In this document: piece after piece, positions 1 through 8,026 of the stretch
Layout: each line of letters opens with the position of its first letter
How positions within the stretch are numbered: the stretch's first letter is position 1
Assembly (NCBI RefSeq): GCF_011320115.1
Contig: NZ_JAANOZ010000005.1
Coordinates: forward strand, 186,001 to 250,000
Direction of reading: 5' to 3'
Source: Croceibacterium segetis
GTDB taxonomy: Bacteria; Pseudomonadota; Alphaproteobacteria; Sphingomonadales; Sphingomonadaceae
Length of the DNA: 64,000 nt
Made by a program: the position numbers and the translations under genes
The notes under the pieces: model-generated
Seen by the model: only the letters and a program-made list of their open reading frames with translations
What the model was told of the DNA's origin: nothing
Databases searched by the model: none

Positions 1-352
1 GATTGAGCGAAACCCCGGCCTTCTTGCCCAGAGCGCGGATGGCCTGGAGGGTGCGATGGATGTGCGGGCCCGCTTCGGGGTGGACCGTGATCACGTCTGC
101 CCCCGCTTCGGCGAAGGCTTCAAGCCACTGGTCGACCGGGCTGACCATCAGGTGGACGTCGAACGGCTTGGCGCTGTGCGGCCGGAGGGCCTTCACTACC
201 GCCGGGCCGATGGTCAGGTTGGGCACGTAATGCCCATCCATCACGTCGATGTGGATCCAGTCGGCCCCGGCTTCGTCGATCGCTCGCACTTCCTCCCCGA
301 GCCGGGCGAAATCGGCCGACAGGATCGATGGGGAGATCAAGGTTGCGGGCAT
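1..352 (-). CDS. rpe: ribulose-phosphate 3-epimerase, 5' part only
   Basis: This would interconvert ribulose-5-phosphate and xylulose-5-phosphate in the pentose phosphate pathway. The ATG lies at 350-352 on the minus strand and the frame runs off the left edge, so about the first 117 of roughly 220 residues are present. The visible part has the family's N-terminal SPSILSADF block (residues 7-15), the [12 protein letters not shown] block (34-45) with the catalytic metal-binding Asp36, and the DVHLM block with His67. These are the standard metal and catalytic positions of the TIM-barrel epimerase. Nothing looks damaged. The upstream gap to 505 holds no other gene. Confidence 0.95.
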   Translation of the reverse strand, partial: MPATLISPSILSADFARLGEEVRAIDEAGADWIHIDVMDGHYVPNLTIGPAVVKALRPHSAKPFDVHLMVSPVDQWLEAFAEAGADVITVHPEAGPHIHRTLQAIRALGKKAGVSLN

Positions 353-504
353 GGCTCCCTTTGAGGCCTTAACACTGCCCACAGACGCAACAAGCGCGGC
401 AAGGTCCTTTTCCACACGCTTCAAGGTGCGCCAAGCTATCGGCTTGTGAGTCTCCACGCGAAACGCGTAAGTGCTCGGCATGGCCGGGCAGGACAGAGAC
501 ACGC

Positions 505-1145
505 ATGGTTTGCGCAAGCCTTTACGCGCCGGGGGGCGGTCTCCGCTTTTTCGAGCTTTTCCGTCGCAACGGCAGTCTGTTCCCGTGGGTTGTCCTGCTG
601 GGATTCGCATCCTCGCTCTGCGAAGGGCTTGGCGCGGGCCTACTGATCCCGCTTCTGTCGCTCCTGCTGAGCCAGAACCTTCCGTCGGCCACTCCGGCGG
701 CGATCCGCGACATTGCCGATGTTACCGCGGGCTGGACAATCGCCTCGCGCGCGACGGTGCTTGGCGGCGCAGTCGTCGCCCTGTTCGTCGCAAAAGCGCT
801 GGTTCAGGTCCTGAATACCGCCCTCCAGACCAAGCTCGTGGAGCAATTGGCCCACGCGATACGCTGCGCCGTGGCGGGAAAGCTGCTCAAGGTCGATTAT
901 CCCTTCCTGCTGCGGCAGGACGGCGCGCGCTTGCTGAACGTGTTCTATTCCGACGCCTGGCACCTTACCGTGTGGATTCGCTCGCTGCTTTCGCTGGTAT
1001 CGTCGGGAATTGCGGTGGGGGTCATCGCGCTGATCCTGTTTTGGCTCGACGTGCGGTTGAGCCTGATAGTCACGGGATGCTTCGTCCTTGCGCTGGTGGC
1101 GTTTCCTTTCGTCGAGCGCCGGCTGCGAGCGCTAACCGCTGCCCC
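505..1145 (+). pseudogene. truncated ABC-exporter membrane domain
   Basis: The first about 210 residues of this 242-codon frame look like the six-helix membrane domain of an MsbA/HlyB-type ABC exporter. Hydrophobic segments lie near residues 27-55, 88-110 and 155-205, and the typical helix ending in LDVRLSLIV is present. The frame then changes character near 1140 and stops at 1233 after a Ser/Arg-rich tail. No second half of the membrane domain and no ATPase (Walker A, signature, Walker B) follows. A purine-rich stretch (AGGACAGAG, 490-498) precedes the ATG. I read it as a 5' remnant cut by a deletion, joined to the epimerase remnant that follows. The exporter's substrate cannot be told. Confidence 0.7.
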
Positions 1146-1301
1146 GATCTCACGATCGCGCGAAAGGTACTTCCCGGATGGACCTGCCATGTTCCCTACG
1201 AGGAGGGGGTCCGTCTCACGTTCGAATGGATGAGGGAAGAGCTCGCGGCTTCAGGCCAGGCGGCGGTGCTCGAGCCAAACGCCCGAGCAACCGCAGGCTG
1301 A
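1146..1301 (+). pseudogene. C-terminal remnant of an NAD-dependent sugar epimerase/dehydratase
   Basis: In a different frame from the preceding exporter remnant, 51 codons spell a tail typical of extended short-chain dehydrogenases acting on nucleotide sugars. It has an Ala-Arg-Lys then GW then Pro-x-EEGVR then EW pattern, which in intact proteins is the last helix ('ARxxLGWxPxVxLEEGLxxTIEW'). No start codon, Rossmann fold or Tyr-x-x-x-Lys motif precedes it. The remnant begins where the ABC frame loses sense, so the two genes were probably joined by one deletion in a former polysaccharide locus. The identification rests on the tail pattern only. Confidence 0.55.
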
Positions 1302-1386
1302 ACGTCCCCTTCGCGACGGATTAAGACGTTGTTCAGTGCGAGGTGGCCAAAAAAGCCCCTATCCCAGGCATCAAGCGTCTTGTGGT

Positions 1387-1405
1387 CCAGGTGGAATTGA
1401 CCTGG
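1387..1405. repeat. inverted repeat upstream of the DUF2141 gene
   Basis: CCAGGT and ACCTGG are perfect 6-bp arms separated by 7 bp, centred about 60 bp before the GTG start at 1455. It could be an operator or a small hairpin. No T-run follows, so it is not a terminator. Confidence 0.35.
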
Positions 1406-1454
1406 GATTCTCCCATGATGCGTGGCGCAAGAAACGGATTTTCGGAGTAGTATC

Positions 1455-1943
1455 GTGAAACGATTCCTCGGCAAAGCAACGGCCGCTCTTGTTCTTGCGG
1501 TGGTCGCGATCGCCGCCCCTGCGGCCGCCCAGTTCCGCAACAAGATCGCCGATGAACCGGCGAACTGCCGCGCGGGCGGGCCGGCGGTGAACGTCCGCAT
1601 AAGCGGGATAACCCCGGCGAAGGGCATTCTGCGGGTGCAGCTCTATCGCGGCACCGAAGCGGACTGGCTGAAGACCGGCCGCTGGCTCAACCGCATCGAA
1701 GTCCCGGTCCACGGCACTTCGGAAACGGTTTGCATGCCGGTGCCGGGCAAGGGCACTTATGCCATCGCCGTACGCCACGACGTCAACGGCAACGGCAAGA
1801 CCGATCTTCGTGCAGACGGCGGCGGGATGTCGAACAATCCGTCGATCAGCATCCTCAATCTCGGCAAGCCGAGCTACAAGCAGACGGCTTTCGCGGTCGC
1901 CGACGGCGTAAAGTCAATTTCGATCCAGATGCGTTATTTCTGA
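1455..1943 (+). CDS. exported DUF2141 protein
   Basis: This is a 162-residue exported protein of unknown role. I start it at the GTG at 1455, because from there it opens with a clean signal peptide (VKRF, hydrophobic core, Ala-rich cleavage site near residue 25) and GGAG lies about 8 bp upstream. An earlier GTG at 1422 in the same frame would bury that signal. The mature part matches the DUF2141 pattern, with a central DVNGNGKTD segment that looks like a calcium-binding loop followed by a Gly/Asn-rich stretch. It converges on the nucleotidyltransferase gene, and the two coding ends overlap by 10 bp. Function is not known for the family. Confidence 0.85.
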   Translation: MKRFLGKATAALVLAVVAIAAPAAAQFRNKIADEPANCRAGGPAVNVRISGITPAKGILRVQLYRGTEADWLKTGRWLNRIEVPVHGTSETVCMPVPGKGTYAIAVRHDVNGNGKTDLRADGGGMSNNPSISILNLGKPSYKQTAFAVADGVKSISIQMRYF

Positions 1944-2692
1944 CGGAATTCGGCTATCCGTCGGACTAGCGCGAGGTCCTCGGGCTTGTCGACGTCGATC
2001 GCCGCGCGGCCGTCGCTGGCGGCCACCAGTGCTGCGCTGACGCCAAGCCTGTTGCCGAGGCGCGCGACGGCTTCGACGAGAGTCAGCTTGCCGCGCCAGT
2101 AGCTCCAAAGCGTGCCGATCCCCAGTCGTCCGGCGATGCGCCAGGGCCGCTTGCGATCGGCCTCCACCTGCTTCCAGGCGGCAATCGCACGTTCGGCCGT
2201 GGGGCTGGCCAGCAGGAACAGGTTGCAACCCGACCACTGCCCGTCGGCAAAGGTCAGCCAGGTGCGATGCGTATCGGGTGCGGCGGCTTCGACCCGGCCG
2301 CGCTCGGCGAGCATCAGCGAAACGTCGGCGACGCCCGGCGTTCCTGCGACCAATTCCTTGATCCAGGCTGCCTCGAGCAACGGATGATCGCCGGTGGTGA
2401 CCAGCAGCGGCGCGCCGAAGCGCTCGAACGCCAGGCCGACGCTCTCGCTCGGGCCTCGCGCGGTCGAAAGCACCGTGGTGCCGAGCCTGCGAGCTTCCGC
2501 TTCGACGGCGTGGTGACTGGCGGAGACGGCGATGTCCTCGATCCCCGCGTCGCGAAGTGCCCGCACAACGCGCTCAAGCAGGGTGTGCCCGGCAACCTTT
2601 GCGAGCACCTTGTGGGCGACCCCCTCTGCTGCGGCGACCGGATCTTCTGCTCCGGGGCGCGAGCCGGCGAGGATGACGGCCTTCAGGCTCAT
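1934..2692 (-). CDS. MobA-like nucleotidyltransferase
   Basis: This 252-residue protein of the MobA/IspD-type NTP-transferase fold would attach a nucleotide to a phosphorylated substrate. It has an N-terminal LAGSRPG loop (residues 8-14), the HKxLxxVxGxTLLERV segment (27-42) with the usual substrate Lys28, and a GDHP acid motif (101-104) where the family places its metal-binding Asp. The glycine loop is shorter in glycines than in MobA, so molybdopterin is not a safe substrate. The ATG (2690-2692) overlaps the stop of the upstream Tam41-like gene as ATGA, so it is the third gene of a coupled set with the kinase. From context I infer a phospho-headgroup cytidylyltransferase. The substrate is unknown. 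Confidence 0.75.
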   Translation of the reverse strand: MSLKAVILAGSRPGAEDPVAAAEGVAHKVLAKVAGHTLLERVVRALRDAGIEDIAVSASHHAVEAEARRLGTTVLSTARGPSESVGLAFERFGAPLLVTTGDHPLLEAAWIKELVAGTPGVADVSLMLAERGRVEAAAPDTHRTWLTFADGQWSGCNLFLLASPTAERAIAAWKQVEADRKRPWRIAGRLGIGTLWSYWRGKLTLVEAVARLGNRLGVSAALVAASDGRAAIDVDKPEDLALVRRIAEFRQK

Positions 2693-3585
2693 CGCGCGGC
2701 GTTTCGATGGCGCCAGACACGCCACAGCACTCCGGGGGCGGCCAGCAGCGGGTGCCGCTCGCGCCACGGGGTGACCTCGACGGGGACGCCGGTGTGGCGT
2801 TCCACCTTCCACGCCGCATAGCGCGCCGCGCCATCGAACGTGCCCGCAGCGCGCGCGAGCCGGGCGGCGTTGAGCAACTTGCCCAGGCGTCGACGCGCGC
2901 GCCACCAGGCAAGGATTTCTCGCCGGTCGGCTTCACTCATGCGCGGCACGATCGTCGAACCGTTCTCGATATAGGCAACTCCGGCCGAGCCCAGCGCGGC
3001 GCCCAGCAGGCCGGCAAAATGTTCGCGATGGGCGGCGAGAATCGAATCCTCTCGCCCCGGAGGCTCGACCCTTAGCTCGGCGCGGTAGGTCGCGCGGAAC
3101 AGCGCTCGCCAGTAATCGTCGGCCTGCCCTTGGTTCGGGCCGAGCGCGATGGCAAGCCGCGCCGCGGTCCGCGCCGCGGCGGAAACCGCCCTCACCACAC
3201 TCGCTGCCGCTTCACCGTTGCGCTGCCAGACTAGCGCGCTGGGCTGGACGAAACGCGCCCAGATGGTCGTGTCGAGCGTTTCGCCGGCGGCCGCTTGGTT
3301 GAACTTCGCCATCGTCATGGTGGCGATCTTGGCGCGCAACCGGGTGTCACCGACATCCCATTCGCGGTACGAAACGCGCGGCCATAAGCCCTTTTCGGGC
3401 GCGCCGGGCGTCAGCACATAGAAATCGAGTACGCCATCGAGTGAACCGGTGCGGAGGTTCGAACCGTAGAACAGCACCACCAGAGCCCCGACACCTTGGC
3501 CGAGGGCGCGCGCCTGGGCTGTCACCGCCGGGTCGACCTCTCGGGCAAGCATCGCGGCGATGCGCTGCGCGAGCGCCTCGCTCAC
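2689..3585 (-). CDS. Tam41-like putative phosphatidate cytidylyltransferase
   Basis: This 298-residue protein has no signal peptide or membrane span. Residues 39-55 carry FYGS followed ten residues later by LDF, a nucleotidyltransferase-fold active-site pattern. The order YGS, LDF, then a charged stretch and a segment ending W-A-R-x-x-x-P near residues 109-115 resembles the mitochondrial CDP-diacylglycerol synthase Tam41/Mmp37 (family pattern YGSxVF, DFIF, then a GRLxKPV segment). It starts at GTG (3583-3585), overlapping the stop of the diacylglycerol kinase, whose product phosphatidate would be its substrate. The resemblance is from memory of the family and is distant. An alternative is a different nucleotidyltransferase of unknown substrate. 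Confidence 0.55.
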   Translation of the reverse strand: MSEALAQRIAAMLAREVDPAVTAQARALGQGVGALVVLFYGSNLRTGSLDGVLDFYVLTPGAPEKGLWPRVSYREWDVGDTRLRAKIATMTMAKFNQAAAGETLDTTIWARFVQPSALVWQRNGEAAASVVRAVSAAARTAARLAIALGPNQGQADDYWRALFRATYRAELRVEPPGREDSILAAHREHFAGLLGAALGSAGVAYIENGSTIVPRMSEADRREILAWWRARRRLGKLLNAARLARAAGTFDGAARYAAWKVERHTGVPVEVTPWRERHPLLAAPGVLWRVWRHRNAAR

Positions 3586-4592
3586 GGCACCACGAAGCGC
3601 AGCTCGGGCCCCAGGGAAACCCGGTAGGCTCCGGGCGGAAAGGCTTCGCCGTCGAGGATGAAGCGGTCGTCCAGGGTCATCAGGTAACTGTCCGGCGCCA
3701 GCCAGTGGTAGCCGAATCGCGCGGGATCCTTGGGCTGTCGACCGAAGGCGATCTGCGGAACGCGCAGCAGGCTCTTGCGCCAGGGGCGGTCGAGGATAGC
3801 GAGCTTCAGACCCTTGCGCATCGCGCCGAACGGCTTGAGTCCCATCGGAAAGTTTTCGAGCGTCGACGACAGCAGGATGTAACGCTGCGGGTCGTCGCCA
3901 GCGATCGGATCGCCGCGCTCGTCGGTTACGCGAATACCGGTCGGTCGGCGCCAGGCGTTTCCGCTACCGGCGAGGAATGCCTGGGCGAGAGTCCAGAACG
4001 TGGTGACGAACACCGCCAGCGAATTGAACGCCCCCCAGCGATGCGCCGACTGGCCGAGGCTGATCGAACGGGTGAACACGCCGGCGCCGAGCATGAAGCC
4101 CTGGACACGCGCCTGCGGGTCCTCCGCTTCGGCAACCACCAGCGTGCGGCGTCGCGCAAAGCTGTCCTTCCTGGCCAATTCCAGGGCGTGACCGAGTTCC
4201 CACTGCGGCGTTAGGCCGAGATCCGCGGCGAGTGCGTTGGTCTTGCCCTTGGGCAGCACGATCAGCGGCGGCCAATCGTCACCGAAGGCCGAAGCGCCCC
4301 ACGTCAGTACGTCGCGCACGGTGCCGTCCCCGCCATCGATCGCCAGATAATCGATGCCGGCGCTGGCGAAGCGGGCGAGGACCTCAAGCAAATCGGTGCG
4401 CTTGAGCGCGGTTTCGGTAATCACCTCCGCTCGCGCGGCCTGTTCCGGGGCCAGGCCCTTGTTGCGGAAGCTGCGGGGATTGCGGATCACTCCCACGAGC
4501 GGGACCGCCCGAGGTTCGGCGCGGCCGATGCTGCGCAGCGGCACGGGCAAGGCCTGAGGCAGGCTATCGAAGGTCTTGATCGGGTGGTTCAT
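3582..4592 (-). CDS. diacylglycerol kinase catalytic-domain protein
   Basis: This 336-residue lipid-kinase-family protein (DAGK_cat) would phosphorylate diacylglycerol or a related lipid with ATP. The GGDGT nucleotide-binding motif sits at residues 87-91, and the second glycine-lysine loop (LPKGKTNALA, 113-122) replaces the more usual P-x-GTxNDxA. The C-terminal beta domain is complete and ends with FILDGE and a typical final strand. It is the first gene of an overlapping minus-strand trio with the Tam41-like protein and a nucleotidyltransferase, divergent from the CDP-alcohol phosphatidyltransferase. That context favours phosphatidate supply for a dedicated phospholipid over sphingoid-base phosphorylation. 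Confidence 0.85.
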   Translation of the reverse strand: MNHPIKTFDSLPQALPVPLRSIGRAEPRAVPLVGVIRNPRSFRNKGLAPEQAARAEVITETALKRTDLLEVLARFASAGIDYLAIDGGDGTVRDVLTWGASAFGDDWPPLIVLPKGKTNALAADLGLTPQWELGHALELARKDSFARRRTLVVAEAEDPQARVQGFMLGAGVFTRSISLGQSAHRWGAFNSLAVFVTTFWTLAQAFLAGSGNAWRRPTGIRVTDERGDPIAGDDPQRYILLSSTLENFPMGLKPFGAMRKGLKLAILDRPWRKSLLRVPQIAFGRQPKDPARFGYHWLAPDSYLMTLDDRFILDGEAFPPGAYRVSLGPELRFVVP

Positions 4593-4710
4593 CTGACTGA
4601 GGTTTAGCGCTCGGCGGCCGGCAGTGGCGACGCAATATCCCTTCCTTGCCCTCGTGGTAATCTAGTGCGCCGTTGCGCAAGTGGAAAGGGGGCCTTAATC
4701 GCCGCCCCGA

Positions 4711-5835
4711 ATGGCTGCGCCTGCTTCCCCGCCCGCCCTCGAAACCGTCGGCGCCAACCCGACGCGGCTCTGGGGCCTGACGATGACCGAGAGAAATGCA
4801 CGGATCGGCCGCAAAGCCGGGCTGGGCGGCGCAGGCGCGCCCGTGGTGCTGGCCAATGCCGAGATCGCTGCCGACCCTGCCTGGCTGAACCATGTCGCCG
4901 TTCACCCGGGTCTGGTGCTGACACTCGCGGGCGTCCCCGCCATCGCCCATGCGCGCGATGAGCACGAGGCAGCCGTGTTGCGGGAAGCGATGCGCGGCAG
5001 CGCGGCGGTCCACGAGCCAGCGCGGTTCGAGTTGATGGCCTATGAAGACGGCGGGACAATCGAGAACCGTGCGTTGCGCAAGCGTGAACGGCCGTTCCTG
5101 ATGGAGCTCACGCCCGGCACCGTGCGGGCGAGCGAACGGGCGAGCTACTTCGGCGCCTACAAGGGCGTCACCGATCTGCTCACCAAGTACCTGTGGCCCG
5201 AATGGGCGCTGTGGCTCACGCGGCTCGCCGCGTGGCTCGGCCTGAGCCCGAACATGGTGACCACGATCGGTGGCTTGCTGTGCGTCGCCGCCACCGTCGC
5301 CTTCGCGTATGGGCATTACTGGCTGGGGTTGGCGCTGGGCCTCGCCTTCATGGTGCTCGACACCGTCGACGGCAAGCTTGCGCGGTGCACGATCACGTCG
5401 AGCTGGTGGGGTAACGTGTTCGACCATGGGCTCGACCTGGTCCATCCACCGTTCTGGTGGTGGTTCTGGGCGACCGGGCTGGCGCATGTCGGCCTCGCAT
5501 TGTCGGACGCGCTGTTCTGGTGGGTCGAGGCGACCATCTTCATCGGTTACTGGGTGCAGCGCGCAATCGAAGGCGCCTTCATCGCCTGGTTCGGCGGAAT
5601 CCATATCCATGTCTGGGAACGGTTCGACAGCCGCTTCCGGTTGATCACTGCGCGGCGCAACCCCAACATGGTGATCCTGTTCGTTTCGATGGCGTTCGGC
5701 CGGCCCGATCTCGGCATCGTCGCGGTTGCGGTGTGGACCGTCGTCAGCTGCCTGGTCCATGCGGTGCGACTATTCCAGGCCCTGGCGCGCAAGCGCAGCG
5801 GCCAGCCGGTCAGGTCCTGGCTGGCCGACGCCTAG
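4711..5835 (+). CDS. CDP-alcohol phosphatidyltransferase with an extra N-terminal domain
   Basis: This 374-residue integral membrane enzyme would join a CDP-activated group to an alcohol. The family signature D-x2-D-G-x2-A-R-x8-G-x3-D-x3-D is complete, with Asp217, Asp220, Gly221, Ala224, Arg225, Gly234, Asp238 and Asp242. Hydrophobic helices surround it from about residue 165 to the end. The first about 150 residues are soluble and recall, in degraded form, the nucleotidyltransferase half of bifunctional inositol-phosphate cytidylyltransferase/phosphotransferases. I keep the first ATG; a second candidate is ATG 4783. The stop codon shares a CTAG palindrome (5832-5835) with the convergent next gene. 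Substrate unknown; an inositol- or polyol-type headgroup is possible. Confidence 0.85.
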   Translation: MAAPASPPALETVGANPTRLWGLTMTERNARIGRKAGLGGAGAPVVLANAEIAADPAWLNHVAVHPGLVLTLAGVPAIAHARDEHEAAVLREAMRGSAAVHEPARFELMAYEDGGTIENRALRKRERPFLMELTPGTVRASERASYFGAYKGVTDLLTKYLWPEWALWLTRLAAWLGLSPNMVTTIGGLLCVAATVAFAYGHYWLGLALGLAFMVLDTVDGKLARCTITSSWWGNVFDHGLDLVHPPFWWWFWATGLAHVGLALSDALFWWVEATIFIGYWVQRAIEGAFIAWFGGIHIHVWERFDSRFRLITARRNPNMVILFVSMAFGRPDLGIVAVAVWTVVSCLVHAVRLFQALARKRSGQPVRSWLADA

Positions 5836-6563
5836 CCGGTAAATCCGGGCTCGTGTTCGGCGCGCCAGACAACGATGTCCTCGGGCCGATCGACTTCCTG
5901 CCAGAACCCCGCGGCGCGCTCGATCGCGGCGACGACACGACGCTTCGCCAGACGGTCGACGATGTCGTGATGATAGGCGCCCGCCCCGCTGCGCTCGGCC
6001 ATCAGCTCTTCGAGAGCCTGCGCATAATCGGCATAGTCCTTTGCGGCCAGGACCAGGCCGAGCGAGCGATGGGTCGCCTCTCCCTCGGGCAGGTCCTTGG
6101 ACACGGCACGCACGGCGCCGTTCTCTGTCCGCACCAGCATGTCGTCGTACGAGGCCGCGGCAACAGGTTCGACCACCAGCCCCAGGGTGGCGCCCGGCGC
6201 GGAGAGCGCCGCCGCGAGGATTTCCGGGTCGAACAGCGTGTCGCCGTTGAGGAGGCAAAAAGGTTCCCCTAGCCGGTCGCGTGCCATCCACACGCTGCCG
6301 ATGCTGCTCGCCACGGCCCAGAACGGGTTGAAACGCGTCTCGACCTCGAGCGGCTGGGGCCGGCGCAGGGCCTGGTCGACCTGCTCGTGGCGGTAACCCG
6401 TCACCACCAACACGCGCCTGAGGCCCGCAGCGGCCAGGGCGGCCAGTTGCCGTTCGAGCAGGGTTTGGCCGCCCACCTCGATGAGGCACTTCGGAATCGT
6501 CGCGGTGACGGGCAGCAATCGCGAGCCTTGCCCGGCGCTGAGGACGATGGCCTGTTCGATCAT
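5832..6563 (-). CDS. LicC-like sugar/phosphocholine nucleotidyltransferase
   Basis: This 243-residue nucleotidyltransferase has the sugar-nucleotide signature loop LSAGQGSRL (8-16), the lysine block IPKCLIEV (23-30) and the acid motif NGDTLFD (106-112). The NPFWAVASSIGSVWMA stretch (79-94) is characteristic of the phosphocholine cytidylyltransferase (LicC-type) branch, where the aromatic residues hold the choline head. It would make a CDP-activated small alcohol such as choline phosphate or a relative. The ATG at 6561-6563 gives the normal family N-terminus; an upstream in-frame start adds only Arg-rich junk. It converges on the CDP-alcohol phosphatidyltransferase, the likely consumer of its product. 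Confidence 0.8.
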   Translation of the reverse strand: MIEQAIVLSAGQGSRLLPVTATIPKCLIEVGGQTLLERQLAALAAAGLRRVLVVTGYRHEQVDQALRRPQPLEVETRFNPFWAVASSIGSVWMARDRLGEPFCLLNGDTLFDPEILAAALSAPGATLGLVVEPVAAASYDDMLVRTENGAVRAVSKDLPEGEATHRSLGLVLAAKDYADYAQALEELMAERSGAGAYHHDIVDRLAKRRVVAAIERAAGFWQEVDRPEDIVVWRAEHEPGFTG

Positions 6564-6661
6564 GCGGCCTCGCGCTCTACGGTCCGCCAGCGTCAGTGGC
6601 AATGCCTTGCCATGCCGCCGCCGCTTGCAACGCGCCGCGCGCTCGGCCACAGCAGCGAGAG

Positions 6662-8008
6662 ATGGTTAGCGCGCACAATGGCCTCCGCGAGCAATCCCCC
6701 TTGGCGCGGATCATCGCGAACACGGCCTGGCTGCTGGGCGGCCGGAGCGTGGGCGGCCTCCTCAGCCTCGTTTACATTGCCATCCTTACGCGCTCGCTGG
6801 GGCTCAAGGCGTTCGGCCACTTTTCGCTGATTTTCGGCACCTCGCAGGCATTGATCGCGTTGGCCGGGTTCGAAACCTGGCGCATCGTGGTCCGCTACGG
6901 CGCCGAGCATGTCCACAAGGAGGACTGGGCCGCCTTCTGGCGCCTGAGCCTGTTTGCCGGCCTCCTTGACGTTGCGGGGGCGGTCGCCGGGACGATCTTC
7001 GCCTACATCGTGTTCTTCCAGTTCAGCCATCTGCTGCATCTCAACCACAGGCTGGTCCAGACCGCCTTCTGGTTCAACGTGGCCGCGGTCTGGGCCCTGG
7101 TTTCGGCTCCCACCGGAATCGTTCGTGCGCTCGACCGCTTCGATGTTTCGACCTACGTCGAAGCGGTGGTGCCGACCGGGCGCCTCGTGGCCGCTGTCAC
7201 CATTTGGCTGACCGGGCCCAGCCTGGTGCGCTTCCTCATTGCGTGGGCGGCGATCGATTTGCTCGAAGCGGCTCTCTACTGGATCATGGCGCGGCGGCTG
7301 TGCCCGCAGGCGATCCGCCTCACCTATCGGAGCGGCTGGCGTCAGGTCTTTCGCGAGAATCCGCGTATCAATCGGTTCTTCTGGGTCACCTACGCCGGCG
7401 CGACGCTCGATGCCTTGCTCAAGCAGGGTCCGCTGCTGGCGGTCGGTTATTTCGTCGGCACCAGCTCAGCCGGCCTGTTTCGACTTGCGCGGCAACTGGC
7501 GCAAAGCCTCGGCAAGCTGGCGGGAATGCTGACCCGCGCGGTCTACGCCGAGATTGCCCGTGCCCGAGTCGCTTCCGACACCCACGAGTTCCGCCGTCTG
7601 GCGAACCGCACGGCGCTGTTCGCGGGCATCGGCGGCGTGATCGTCGTAATCCTCGCACTGCTGCTGGGCGGCACGCTCATGGACTTGCTCGGCGGCGACG
7701 CATTCAGAGGAGGAGGAACGCTCCTCGTGCCGCTGGCGATTGCCGCCAGCTTCGACCTTGCCGCGGTCGCGTTCGAGCCGGTGCTGCACGCAACCGGCCA
7801 CCCGCATTATTCCCTCACGGCGCGTTTCGTCGCCGTCGTGGCGGCCGCGATCGCGCTGGTGGCATGGGTGAACGCCTATGGAGTTCACGGAATTGCCTGG
7901 GCGGTCGCGGTCGGTGGGGCGGTCGGTTACCTCGCGCTCGGCGCGCTGACGCGCTACACGCTCAGGCGGCTCGATAACTCGCCGCCGGCCGTCGACACTG
8001 CCATTTGA
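6662..8008 (+). CDS. polysaccharide/lipid flippase (Wzx-like)
   Basis: This 448-residue membrane protein has about 12 hydrophobic segments and is of the MOP exporter type used to flip lipid-linked sugars (Wzx, RfbX). I take ATG 6662, because the reading frame before it is Arg/Ala-rich and unlike the family, and helix one begins about residue 20. Typical features are LGGRSVGGLLSLVY in the first helix and a long central loop between two helical bundles. It closes the lipid cluster and diverges from the LicC-like gene. I infer that it may flip the cluster's product across the inner membrane, but it could equally serve an O-antigen or exopolysaccharide. Confidence 0.8.
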   Translation: MVSAHNGLREQSPLARIIANTAWLLGGRSVGGLLSLVYIAILTRSLGLKAFGHFSLIFGTSQALIALAGFETWRIVVRYGAEHVHKEDWAAFWRLSLFAGLLDVAGAVAGTIFAYIVFFQFSHLLHLNHRLVQTAFWFNVAAVWALVSAPTGIVRALDRFDVSTYVEAVVPTGRLVAAVTIWLTGPSLVRFLIAWAAIDLLEAALYWIMARRLCPQAIRLTYRSGWRQVFRENPRINRFFWVTYAGATLDALLKQGPLLAVGYFVGTSSAGLFRLARQLAQSLGKLAGMLTRAVYAEIARARVASDTHEFRRLANRTALFAGIGGVIVVILALLLGGTLMDLLGGDAFRGGGTLLVPLAIAASFDLAAVAFEPVLHATGHPHYSLTARFVAVVAAAIALVAWVNAYGVHGIAWAVAVGGAVGYLALGALTRYTLRRLDNSPPAVDTAI

Positions 8009-8026
8009 CAAGCCCAAGGATCGCCC

